Origin: Escallonia rubra
Lineage: Eukaryota; Streptophyta; Magnoliopsida; Escalloniales; Escalloniaceae
NCBI GenBank assembly: GCA_033065855.1
Contig: JAVXUO010001094.1
Span: 124,001 to 188,000, forward strand
Length of the DNA stretch: 64,000 bases
Direction of reading: 5' to 3'
The notes under the pieces were generated by a model that was given only the letters and a program-made list of their open reading frames with translations, was not told the DNA's origin and searched no databases. Every line of letters begins with the position of its first letter. Position 1 is the first letter of the stretch. Position numbers and translations under genes: made by a program. This document shows positions 34,429 to 45,109 of the stretch, in pieces.

Positions 34429-35110
34429 TGATGCCAAGGAAAGTGGGTTCGTACTTACGTGGAGGTGCCACAAAGGCTGCAGTCCGAGTCAGCTTCCAAG
34501 TATGTAAAGTGAGAGACAGCAAGGGTGGAACAAGGGCAGAGACCAAGGGCTTCCCAGACAGAGCTCGAGGGTGGCAGTGCTGCGAGGGCGATAGCGCGGG
34601 ATGAATACACGATGACAGTCACAGTCCGATGCTTAGGTCCAGAGTCAGGGTACTGTATGTTTCTCTCTCTAGGATTCTAGAGTGAGAAAGTGAAATATGT
34701 TCTGAAAATGTCCAACTGTTCTCTCTTTTTGAATTCTCAATACCTCTATTTATAGAGATTGAGATGATGATGTCATTAACCGACACGTGGCGCTCCCCGG
34801 GAGTGACACGTCACCGGGGGGTCCACGGGTGCCGGTGCTCCACGGACTGTCAGATCGCATATTCACCCGGCCTGCTCCTCACAGCGTCGCTCTGTCTGTC
34901 TGGAAAGACTGGCTCCCACCGCATTGGTGTGGCCAGAGAACCCCCTTGATCTAGCCTCCAATCCAAGCCCTTGCAGAGTCCCACAGGCCTGGCAGCGGTG
35001 GGGAAGACCCGACGCCCAACTGCCAGGTGAACTAGGCGCGATGCCCTCTGAAGACCTGCTCCCGTCTCGGAGTGACCCGAGGGTCATAGTCCCTAGCGGT
35101 GCCGACGCAA
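34429..35110 (-). repeat. Probable 3' LTR of the repeat-rich insertion
   Basis: The minus strand has TCTATAAATAGAGG at 34757-34743, a GACGTGTCAC/CCACGTGTC-rich upstream part, and ends TTTCCTTGGCATCA at 34429, next to the target duplication. The upstream boundary near 35110 is a guess from a purine block (ATTGGGGGC on the minus strand). Confidence 0.55.
34743..34757 (-). promoter_or_regulatory. TATA box of the LTR in LINE C
   Basis: The minus strand reads CTCTATAAATAGAGG, a strong plant-type TATA box, about 315 bases from the LTR's 3' end. Confidence 0.65.
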
Positions 35111-35149
35111 GCCCCCAATGCCAGAGCACGTAGTCCAGTCACGCAAGCA

Positions 35150-35765
35150 CCCTGACGGAGATAGTGTCCCGGAGGAGTCATCTATTCCGCAGGCCAAGGT
35201 AGCATCCCGGAGGAGCCGTCTACCTGGCGGAAGGGGAGTTGAAGAGCTCCCTGGCAGAGATAGTGTCCCGGAGGAGTCGCCTATCCCTGCGGGTGAGTCC
35301 TTATGCCGGAGCACTTGGAGCGAGTCAAGGAAGCATCCCAGAGGAGCCGTCTACCTGGTGGAAGGGGAGTTGAAGAGCTCCCTGGCAGAGATAGTGTCCC
35401 AGAGGAGTCGCCTATCCCCGTGGGTGAGTCCTTGTGCCGGAGCACTCGGAGCATGTCAAGGTAGCATCCCGGAGGAGCCGTCTACCCGACTGGCCGAGGT
35501 AGCATCCCGGAGGAGCCGTCTACCTGGCGGAAGGGGAGTTGAAGAGCTCCCTGGCAGAGATAGTGTCCCGGAGGAGTCGCCTATCCCCGCGGGTGAGTCC
35601 TTGGGCTGGAGCACTCGGAGCATGTCAAGGTAGCATCCCGGAGGAGCCGTCTACCCGACTGGCCGAGGTAGCATCCCAGAGGAGTCGTCTACCTGGCGGA
35701 AGGGGAGTTGAAGAGCTCCCTGGCAGAGATAGTGTCCCGGAGGAGTCGCCTATCCCCGCGGATGA
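35150..35765. repeat. Minisatellite array 1, units about 131-169 bp
   Basis: The block AGGGGAGTTGAAGAGCTCCC followed by TGGCAGAGATAGTGTCCC occurs four times (near 35231, 35362, 35531 and 35700). Each copy is followed by GGAGGAGTCGCCTATCCC and preceded by GGAGGAGCCGTCTACC. Spacing is about 131, 169 and 169 bases. Confidence 0.93.
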
Positions 35766-35854
35766 TGTACACTCCGGAGAGTGGGTTGAAGCATGTTCCA
35801 TGACCAAGGCAAGGTGCGCATGGTGTGATGAATGAGTGTGGTGCCCGGGGGCAT

Positions 35855-36150
35855 GATGATATGATTGTGGCGCATGGGCGCGATGAAGTGAGTAAGGTGC
35901 CAAGAGCACGTCTATGTCAATGGCGCGGCGCATGGGCGCGACGGAGTGCGTAAGGTGCCGGGGGCATGCTTGTGTCAATGGTGGCGCATGGGCGCGACAG
36001 AGTGCGTAAGGTGCCGAGGGCACGTTGGTGTCAATGGGGCGCATGGGCGCGACATAGTGCGTATAGTGCTGGGGGCACGGTAGTGTGACAGAGAGCCTGG
36101 GGGCACGGCTGTATCAGCGGCGCGGTGCATGGGCGCGGCAAAGTGTTGGA
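35855..36150. repeat. Minisatellite array 2, units about 55-60 bp
   Basis: About five copies of GCGCATGGGCGCGAC...GAGTGCGTAAGGTGCCG.GGGCA...GTGTCAATGG follow one another. The unit is unrelated to array 1. Confidence 0.9.
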
Positions 36151-36154
36151 GTGT

Positions 36155-36480
36155 GACACCCGGACGTCGGTGACGGGGGTCACGGAGACGATGTTCGGGC
36201 GACGGATGATGAGCGTTGTGGAGTTGTGTCTGGGCGACGGGGTCGCGGAGTTGTGTCCGGGCGACGGGGGTCACAGAGTTGTGTCTGGGCGACGGGGGTC
36301 GTGGAGTTGTGTCCGGGCGACGGGAGGTTGTTGCAGGACGGATGTCGCGAGGTTGATGTACGAACGTCCGTAAGGTGATATACGACGGACGTCGCGAGGT
36401 TGATGTACGAACGTCCGTAAGGTGATGCACGACGGACGTCACGAGGTTGACGTCCGGATGACGGGCGAAGGGCGTCGCGA
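36155..36480. repeat. Minisatellite array 3, two interleaved unit types
   Basis: The first half repeats GGGCGACGGGGGTCACAGAG / TTGTGTC units of about 30-33 bases (36180-36330). The second half repeats GACGGACGTCGCGAGGTTG / ATGTACGAACGTCCGTAAGGTGAT with a period of about 56 bases (36336-36450). Confidence 0.88.
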
Positions 36481-36534
36481 AGGATGCAAGGCTTCTTGAA
36501 GAGAAGTGAAGGTGCTAAGGAAAGAGGCCAAAGG

Positions 36535-36722
36535 CCAACCCTTGGGGGCAGGCCAAGGCTAACCCCAAGGGAAGGCCGAGGCCGACCACAAGGGGGAGGC
36601 CGAGGCCGACCACAAGGGGGAGGCCGAGGCCGACCCCAAGGGGAAGGCCAAGGCCGAGGCCGACCCCAAGGGGAAGGCCAAGGCCGAGGCCGACCCCAAG
36701 GGGGAGGCCAAGGCCAACCTCC
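36535..36722. repeat. Minisatellite array 4, GGCCGAGGCCGACC units
   Basis: Units of about 21-33 bases built on AGGCCGAGGCCGACCCCAAG plus GGG repeat at least six times. They give long Gly/Arg/Pro-rich ORFs on both strands that are translations of the repeat, not genes. Confidence 0.93.
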
Positions 36723-38901
36723 TTGGGCAAGTGCCATGGCGCATCGACGGACAACGTGCGAAGTGCGACGGTCGAAGCGTGATGCTGCGTCGCACGATGA
36801 TGAGTTTCTTGGCGACGAAGTCGCGTAGAAGAAGTAAGAAGTGCAAGTGACTTGAGCGTGCACGCTTTGACCGGTTGTGAGCGTTGAAAATGTCTGTTGC
36901 TTGTGCGGACGTGTCATGCAAAATGGGACCGTAGTGGGATTTTGGGTACGACCAGAATAGGTTGGGAATAATGATGATCGAAAAGCTCCTGCTAGAGACA
37001 CAGGCTTTGATCCATCTAATAATCGTGGGGGGAAATCTAAGGCAAATCAACACGTCAAAGAGAAAATTCCAATGCAAACAATCATAGGCCTTCATCAAAT
37101 CCACCTCCATCAAATCCAACTTCATAGCACATCTAGGTACCCTGAAGTCCTCCCGATGATAGTTCCGCATGAGCTCCTGAGACAAGAGGATATTATCTGT
37201 AATACTTCGAGAGGCAACAAAGGCCGTCTGGAAAGGATCAATGAGGTCCCCAAGCACCACCTTAACACGATTAGCAATGATCTTGGCTATGCACTTATAA
37301 ATAGTGTTACAACAAGAAATAGGCCTGTAATAATTAAGGCTCGAGGGATTAGTCACTTTGGGAATTAAGACAAGAAAAGTATGGTTAACTTTTTTGAGAA
37401 GCTGACCATTACCAAAAAAATCCTGAATTGCTTCCACAATCTCTTCCCCCACAATATGCCATGCCCTCTTAAAAAAGAGGGCGTGATACCCATCAGGACC
37501 AGGGGATCTACCATTCTTGAGAGAGAAGAAAACCTTCTGAATCTTATCCTTAGAAACCTCTCGATCCAACTCACACTGCTGAGAATCAGAAAAGAATTTC
37601 GACATCCAGTTCCTCAGCACAATCAAACCCGGATAATGACTCGGACTACGAGATCCCAACAAACTCTGAAAATGGTCAACAATCGAAGCCTTAACCAAAT
37701 CCGAGTCTTTAAGGATAGTCCCGTCAGATCGAAGAATAGAACTGATTTTATTAAAATTCCTCCTCTTATGAACGACTTAAAGAAAAATTTGTTATTTTTA
37801 TCTCCCACATCAAGCCAGAGAATCCTAGATTTTTTCTTGAGAAAACTCTCCTCCTCGGCACTCACTCTAGCAAAAAATTCAAGCTTCTCCTTTTCAATCC
37901 GACGCCACAATGGGTCAAGAGGATTCAACGCTAACATGCCCTGTGCATACTCCAAGGAAACCCTAGCCTCATTAAGTCTACCTAAAATGTTGCTAAAGTG
38001 TTCCTTATTGAAGTCCTTAAGCTGTAACTTAATAAACTTTAGTTTCCTGACAACCCTGAACATAGCACAACCCACAAGGGGCGTGCCCCACACTTTAGCA
38101 ACCAGAGGCAAAAAATTTAAATGGCTTGGGCACTTTGTCAACGTTGACAAGAAAGTGGATGAGGATGGGTGAATGATCAGAGATACCTCTAGGACGAAAA
38201 ACCGCTTCAGATTTAGGAAAATTAGAGATCCAAGTATCATTAACAAGGACACGGTCAAGCTTCCTCCAAATAGTATCACCATCATCCTGATAGTTAGTCC
38301 AAGTATAAAAGCAACCAGAATATTTCAAATCTAAAAGTTAGGAAGCAATTAAACAGTAATGGAACTCCTGGTAGTAACAAGGCCATCTATTGCTACCCCC
38401 TAACTTCTCACTCGGACTCTGGATAGCATTAAAGTCACCAAGTACCAACCAAGGATCATTCCCAAAAAGGCGAAACCTATACTCAAGCTCCTGCCAGAGC
38501 ACAGATGTCTCACCAGAATCATTAGAGCCACAGACAAAGGAAACAAAAAAAGGAGGCAACTTATCTATTAATTTCACATAATAGTGAATTATTTGATCTG
38601 ACATACCAATACAAGTAACATTAGCAACTTGGGGATTCCATAAAATGCAAATTCTACCATTCACGGAAAATTGGTAGTTATTTATAAAGGACCAACCAGG
38701 ATATCTACGGTTATTTATAACCGAGGCATTAGGGGCAGCTACTCTGGTTTCCAAGATCCCAAAAAGCATAACACCTAAGGAGGCAATCATATGTTGACCT
38801 CAATTTGCTTACCACTAGTGTTGAAGCCTCGTGAATTCCAGCAGAGGATGTTATGCATGATACCAAAAACCAAAAGGATGCTACAAACTAAGAGGTAAGA
38901 G

Positions 38902-40772
38902 TCATGTGAAGTTTCCCTTACGGGGAGACTTCTTCTTTTTCTTCTTCTTCTTATTATTAAAATTAGAGTCAAGATTAATTTTACTACCAAAAAGAGAAGA
39001 CAAGTTATTAGTAGGAGTAAGAGAGCAGGGAACTAAGTCAGAATCAGAATCTGGATCAGAGCCCGATACAGAGTGCACAATCAGGCCAGAATCTAAAAGC
39101 AAGTCAGAGTGCAAAGCAGGATCATCACTAGGTAAATTATGAAAATGGCAAGGTACCTCAGGAAGAGAAGACTGCTGAGTACTGACCTCCTGTAGAGAAG
39201 AAACATGCTGGGCACTAACCTGTATATGGCTATCAAGCTCAAGTTGGTGCCTAGTCTCCAACTGACTACGGCTCGGCTGAACACGATCACGAGATAAAGA
39301 AGACGCAGAATCCCTACTTACTTTGTTCTTGCCTTTACTTTTCACGATTGACCACTATGCTTCATTTGCCAGAGCAGCGGTAGAAGAGGCAAGAGGGGTC
39401 GAGACAAATCGCTTCAGAACAGACAGAGAAGGAGAAGGGGGCCTAATGCTCTCAGGCCGAGTACAAGACTGGGTAGTATGTCTGAAGCACTTGCACACCG
39501 TGCAAACTGGAGGGCGCCACTGATAATCTGCCCGAACAATCACAGGATCAAAGGGGACTTCCTGGCAGGTACTCGAGTTTGGCACAATAACAAGTTCATC
39601 TACGAGCTCTCTGGCTGCAGAAACCTCAACACACACTCTAGCAAAGCTTATCCGCTCACAGCTCTCAATAAGCAAATCCGCATATAGTGGCTTCCCAATA
39701 CCACTTGCTACTTAGCTCAACCCACTAGCTATCAGGTACTCAACAGGAATATTGTAAAGTTTAACCCATAACGGTAGAACATCAACGGATTCCTTGCACA
39801 AATTCATACCCAGTCTCCAACGCTGCAAAACAATTAATTTGTTCGCAAAATACCACGAACCCGAATCCAGAATCATGTCAACCGGATCCACATAAGGGAA
39901 TTTGAAGAAGTAAAAACCCTTGTCATTAACTAAAACTTTTTGTAACCCATCTTTCAACCACAGCTTACGGGCAATGTTGTTAACATTGAAATAAGGAAGT
40001 TCGTTATCGACAAAGTACAACACAACACAGTTATCCCACAATTCAATACCCTCTTCAGCAATAACTTGAGGAGGAGAAACTTGTACCTTGCCCTCAGAAA
40101 TCATCGGTGGGAAGTAGGATAATTTCATCTTACCTTTAGAACTAGAAGGCCCCAGCTTCACCTTGTCAGCCCAGGATGGATGAGGTGAAGAAGCAAGAAT
40201 GCACTGAGCGTCTGCCCCAATAACTCATCCCTTGTCCACACCAAAAGCAACCCCTCCCCTGGGTCTAGAAACACCCCGATTACCCATCCCTCCTCTGGCA
40301 CCCTGGACGATACCACCTCTATCTTGAGAAAGGGACCGATATGCTAGCTGTCGTCGAAGTGAGTCCACCTCTGCTTGCAACACACATTTCTCATCACCGA
40401 CCTGTCGCCGGTATTCAAGTTCCTCCATAAGCAAACCAAACTGACGGGCCGACAACTCACCACTCAATAAATGATCGTGTAACCCTCTAGTTTCTACTAG
40501 AGCAGCTGCTTCCTCATCAGAACATTCTGAACCATCAATACTCTTCAAAAGAGATCTGTCACTTTTTGACATGCCCGAGGGGCCAGGGTATCCTCCCGAT
40601 GCTTGATCTATGGTGAAGGAGAATCCACCAAATTAGGAACACAAGAGACATTATCATGAGTAGCCAGAGCATTCTGTTTCAGAAAACCAGCTAACCAAGA
40701 GCCAACAGGCATAAAAAAAGATCGATCGACATGAAGGCCAGACTCGGCCAGAGAAGGATCAGAAGATGCCAT
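38902..40772 (-). pseudogene. LINE C ORF1 (DUF4283-like, CCHC), broken
   Basis: The start codon is at 40772-40770. Frames at 40572-40225, 40161-39712, 39675-39355 and 39345-38902 together give the Ser-rich N-terminus, coiled coil (LSARQFGLLMEELEYRR), DUF4283-like domain (LPYFNVNNIARKLWLKDG, WYFANKLIVLQRWRLGMN, LPLWVKLYNIPVEYL, FARVCVEVSAARELVDELV) and CCHC knuckle PVCTVCKCFRHTTQSC. All four ligands are intact here, unlike in LINEs B and F. A Lys-rich C-terminus ends RKGNFT. Frame breaks separate the pieces. It likely bound RNA as the LINE ORF1 protein. Confidence 0.88.
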
Positions 40773-40815
40773 AAAGAAAAGACCCTAAGGGAAAAGAGAA
40801 AGAAAAAAAAATTAA

Positions 40816-41763
40816 AAAAATTACTATTCCGTAACGCTTGTTCCTTTCGGTCCAAAATTCGAATCGGTTGTTCGACATAAGATAAGTCATTTTGAAGCGG
40901 AATGGGTTCAACACGTAGAAATACATGTGAAGAATCCGGCTCATACTTTCTCAACATAGATACGTGAAAAACATCATGTATACCAGCTAGCGATGGTGGC
41001 AATGCAACCCGATATGCTACTGCACCAACCCGTTCCAAAATCTCAAAGGGACCAATGTAGCGTGGTGCTAGTTTTCCTTTCTTTCCAAACCTGGTAACCC
41101 CTTTAGAAGGTGAAACACGTAGAAATACATGATCTCCTACAGCAAATTCCAAATCTCTTCTTCTTTTATCCGCATAACTTTTATGTCTACTCCTAGCCGT
41201 CAACAAATGATCACGGTCACCTTGATTGTTTCTATGGTTTCTTGCACCAATTCGGGTCCAAGTAACTGTCTTTCACCAACTTCATTCCAAAAAACTGGAA
41301 ATCTGCATTTCCTACCATATAGAGCTTCAAATGGTGCCCTTTGAATGCTAGAGTGGTAGTTGTTATTGTAAGAAAACTCCACAAGTACAAAGTGATCATC
41401 TCAGTTACCTTTCAATTCCATAGTACATACTCGTAGCATATCCTCCAAGGTCTGAATTGTTCTTTCGCTTTTACCATCTGTTTGTGGATGAAAATACGAG
41501 CTAAAAGCAAGTTTAGTTCCCATTGCATCTTGAAAAGCCTTCCAAAACCTCGAAGTAAAATGAGGATCTCGATCTGAAATAATGCTTACCGGTACTCCAT
41601 GGAATCTAACAATCTCTTCTGCATACATACGCACCAACTTCTCTAAGGTGTATGTAAGTCACATTTATAGCAAGAAAGTGAGCAGATTTAGTGAGTCCAT
41701 CAACAGTCACCCAAATAGCATCATGTCCATTTTGAGTTCGAGGTAAACTTGATACAAGGTCCA
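40816..41763 (-). pseudogene. pol: Tekay-like gypsy integrase and chromodomain fragment
   Basis: From 41763 down the minus strand reads MDLVS..PRT.NGHDAIWVTVD, VRMYAEEIVRFHGVPVSIISDRDPHFTSR-type core, FHPQTDGKSERTIQTLEDM with the catalytic Glu, FEALYGRKCRFPV, LTARSRHKSYADKRRRDLEF, the GPFEILERVG integrase C-terminus and LRKYEPDSSHV...EPIPL. It nearly matches the gypsy copy at 58680-59620. A TGA replaces Trp after MELKGN (about 41401), and one base is lost near 41210. Both ends are breakpoints: LINE C at 40815 and LINE D at 41764. Confidence 0.92.
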
Positions 41764-44700
41764 TTATTCAAAAGACCATAATCTGAACGTGAAAGGGAAA
41801 TTAAAAAAAAAAAGATGATGATGGGACTCAAAAGGAATGCGACAGAAAACACAGCTCATGCTAGGAATAACATGAAAAGCAAATAGCCTATCCTGCGTAC
41901 TTAACCTCTCCCTAATGGCCAGCCATAAGACGAAGTTATGACATGGAACATGCCACTTACACGACAGTAAGCATGCCCATCTAGCAGACGACCGCTTATG
42001 ATGAAGGGCTTCCCACGTACTCGCAATGGAGAAATCCCCAGACCCACTAATCGTCCAAACGATCCTATCAGGCGTATCAGGGCCAGGACAAAAAGAGCTA
42101 GGGGTACTCTCACACAACTCCATAAGCTCAAGGGTATTGGACACTGGCCAGCACCACGATGAGCCAAAGATCACATCAAAAAGCCTCGCTCGCCTATCCA
42201 GACCCGAGTCAGAAATAATCCTACCAGAAAGGGCAGGAATGATAAGGCCAATCGGGTGCCACCAATCAAACCACGGAGAGATCCTACTACCATCCCCAAC
42301 TATATACCGAGGGAAAGATCGAATCATATTCCTAACCTTGAGAATCTTATGCTAGGACCAGCTACAATCGCTGGGGCAAGAGACTTCCCAAAAACTCCTT
42401 CCTATCAGAATATTGGACTTGACCCACCGCGGCCAAAGGGAGTCTGACCTTAAAGATATGACGGACCAAATGTGCCTAGAGATGGCAGCAAAATTCCACA
42501 CCTCAATCTGCTTAATACCCAGGCCACCCTCTACCTCAGGACAACATACATCAGCCCAAGCCACCTTGGCTCCCGTGGTACAAAGGCCCGTACCCTTCCA
42601 AAGGAAAGCTCAAAAAATACTCTCCACCATATCTAGAATCACTTTCTTTGGAAGGATAAAAACTGAAGCCACTCAATACACTTGGATAGAGAACAAAACT
42701 GGTCTAATCAATTGGACCCTACCAGCAGACGACAAGTAATTGCAAGTCCAATGCTTGATTTTCTTCACGATACGGTCCAAAAGAGACTTTCCCTCAAGAA
42801 AGCCAATACAAGATGAGATCAAAGCCTTGGTAGAAGGCTCAACACCAGAGAAAAAAACATGACTCTTATTCGGATTAGGGACAACACCAGAGAACTGCTA
42901 GAAGACAGAGAGCCCATGTTTCAAGACCTGAACCGAAGGAAGGTCACCCCGACAAAAAAGCATGAGATCATCAGCAAAGGCAAGCTGAAAGATACCATCC
43001 TTTTGGCACCTCCAGTGGTAACGAAACTGACTACCAACTACTAGTCTCTACAACATTCCTGCAAGAACATCCATGCAAATAACAAAAAGGTAGGGGAACA
43101 TTGGATCCCCCTGCCTGATACCTCGCCTACCCTGAAAGAAACCATTAGACTCCCCGTTTATGATGATCGAATCGAAAAGCTCGTGCTAGAGACACAGGCT
43201 TTGATCCATCTAAAAACCGTGGGGGGAAATCTAAGGCAAATCAACACATCAAAGAGAAAATCCCAATGCAAACAATCATAGGCCTTCATCAAATCCACCT
43301 TCAGAGCACATCTAGGTACCCTGAAGTCCTCCCGATGATAGTTCCGCATGAGCAGCTGAGACAAGAGGATATTATCTGTAATACTCCGAGAGGCAACAAA
43401 GGCCATCTGGGAAGGATCAATGAGGTCCCCAAGCACCACCTTAACACGATTAGCAATGATCTTGGCTATGCACTTATAAATCGTGGTACAACAAGAAATA
43501 GGCCTGTAATCATTAAGGCTTGAGGGATTGATCACTTTAGGAATTAAGACAAGAAAAGTATGGTTAACTTCTTTGAGAAGCTGACCATTACAAAAAAAAT
43601 CATGAATCGCTTCCACAATCTCTTCCCCCACAATATGCCATGCCCTCTTAAAAAAGAGGGCGTTATACCCATCAGGACCAGGGGATTTACCATCCTTGAG
43701 AAAGAAGAAAACCTTCCAAATCTCATCCTCAGAAACCTTTCGACCCATCTCACACTACTGAGAATCAGAAAGGGATTTCGACATCCAGGTTCTCAGTTCA
43801 ATCAAACCTGGACAGTGACCCGGCCCACGAGTTCCCAACAAACTCTGAATATGGTCAACAATCGAAGCCTTAACCAAATTTGAGTCTTCAAGGATAGTCC
43901 TGTCAGATCGAAGAAATGAACTGATTTTATTAAAATTCCTTCTCTTATTAAGTGACTTAAAGAAAAATTTGTTATTTTTATCTCCCACATCAAGCCAGTG
44001 AATCCCAGATTTTTGCTTGAGAAAACTCTCCCCCTCGGCACTCACTCTAGCAAAAAGTTCAAGCTTTTCCTTTTCAATCTTACGCCACACTGGGTCAAGA
44101 AGGTTCAATGCTAACATGCTCTGAGCATACTCCAAGGAAACCCTAGCCTCATTAAGTCTACCTCAAATGTTGCTAAAGTGTTCCTTATTGAAGTCCTTAA
44201 GCTGTAACTTAAGCAGCTTTAGCTTCTTGACAACCCTAAACATAGCACAACCCGCAAGGGGTGTGCCCCACACTTTAGCAACCAGAGGCAAAAACTTATG
44301 GTGCCCATATATCAAAAAATTTAAACGGCTTGGGCACCTTCTCAACATTCACAAGAGAGTGGACGAGGATGGGTGAATGATCAGAGATACCTCTAGGACG
44401 AAAACCACTTCAGATTTAGGAAAATTAGAGATCCAAGTATCATTAACAAGGACACGGTCAAGCTTCCTACAAATAGTATCACCATCATCCTGACAGTTAG
44501 TCCAAGTATAAAAGCAACCAGAATACTTCAAATCTGAAAGTTCTGAAGTAATTAAACAGTCATGGAACTCCTGGTAGTAGCGAGGCCATCTATTGCTACG
44601 CCTTAACCTCTCACTCGGACTCTGGATAACATTAAAGTCACCAAGTACCAACCATGGATCATTCCCAAAAAGGCGAGACCTATACTCAAGCTCCTGCCAG

Positions 44701-45064
44701 AGCACATATCTCTCACCAGAATCATTAGAACCATACACAAAGGAAACAAAAAAAATGGAGGCAACCTATCTATTAATTTCACTTGACATAGAATTATTTG
44801 ATATGACATACCAATACAGATAACATTAGCAACTTTGGGCTTTCATAAAACCCAAATTCTACCATTCACAGAAAATTGGTAGTTATTCATAAAGGACTAA
44901 CCAGGAAATCTACGGTTATTTATAACCGAGGCATTAGGGGCGGCTACTCTGGTTTCCAAGATCCCAAAAAGCATAACACCTAAGGAGGCAATCATATGTT
45001 AAGCCTCCACTTGCTTACCACTGGTGTTGAATCCTCAAGAATTTCAGTAGAGGATGTTATGCAT
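41764..45064 (-). pseudogene. LINE D ORF2: endonuclease, RT, partial zf-RVT; broken
   Basis: ATG at 45064 begins the endonuclease. Readable pieces are GNDPWLVLGDFNVIQ, CFYTWTNCQDDGDT and LDRVLVNDTWISNFPKSE. RT pieces share one frame from 44135 to 43158 with a TAG at about 43755: DGKSPGPDGYNALFFKRAW, LNDYRPIS, VKVVLGDLIDP and KVDLMKAYDCLHWD. A four-base CGAT duplication near 43168 shifts the frame before RRGIRQGDP. The active site FADD is intact at 42978-42967. zf-RVT begins (CVFCRIPFESHHHLFFFNFPF) but the element stops at 41764. Confidence 0.88.
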
Positions 45065-45109
45065 GATACCAAAAACCAAAAGGATGCTACAAACCAAGAA
45101 GTAAAAGTT

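Larger units (their letters stand above)
34429..36968 (-). mobile_element. Repeat-rich insertion with a single LTR
   Basis: A 2540-bp insertion in LINE C is flanked by TAATGAT (34422-34428 and 36969-36975). LINE D (near 43162) shows the unoccupied equivalent. On the minus strand it ends ...CTTGGCATCA and carries a TATA box and LTR-like sequence in its last 0.7 kb, preceded by four different minisatellite arrays. Its start (TTCCCAACCTATTC) is not an LTR start, so it looks 5'-truncated. Tandem repeats just upstream of the 3' LTR are known from Tat-lineage gypsy elements; assigning this piece to them is inference. Confidence 0.65.
32670..38858 (-). pseudogene. LINE C ORF2: endonuclease, RT, zf-RVT; split
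   Basis: ATG at 38858 begins MHNILCWNSRGFN. Endonuclease pieces (LETRVAAPNAS, PWLVLGDFNAIQ, CFYTWTNYQDD, GISDHSP) run to about 38100. RT pieces run to 36975 (GRSPGPDGYHALFFKRAW, LNYYRPIS, QTAFVASRSITDN) and resume after the insertion at 34428 with RRGITQGDP and an intact FADD at 34242-34231. The zf-RVT region (CVFCRIPFESHDHLFFNFPF, where the last Cys is Phe) is at about 33030-33090. The C-terminus YYIWREWNSRSFQNKY lies near 32850. Numerous shifts are present. Confidence 0.88.
32309..40815 (-). mobile_element. LINE C, interrupted by a repeat-rich insertion
   Basis: On the minus strand it begins in the 5' UTR about 45 bases before the ORF1 start (40772). It runs through ORF1 and ORF2 and ends in the shared 3' terminus TATTTACCGAAAAAAA near 32313. 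That terminus is followed by AGAAGCTCA (32308-32300), which is also at the 5' start of LINE B. ORF2 is split at 34429-36968. At 40815 it abuts the gypsy chromodomain fragment. Confidence 0.9.

Noticed and set aside
35118-35835. Ser/Arg/Glu-rich repeat ORF
   Set aside because: It is a translation of minisatellite array 1, and its frame changes with unit length.
35150-36722. CRISPR-like direct repeats
   Set aside because: Units are contiguous or nearly so, without unique spacers of constant length. The window is eukaryotic and dominated by transposons.
36180-37001. Long Pro/Arg-rich minus ORF and Gly/Arg-rich plus ORFs
   Set aside because: They follow the periodicity of the minisatellites and are open because the units lack stops. 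No protein family fits.
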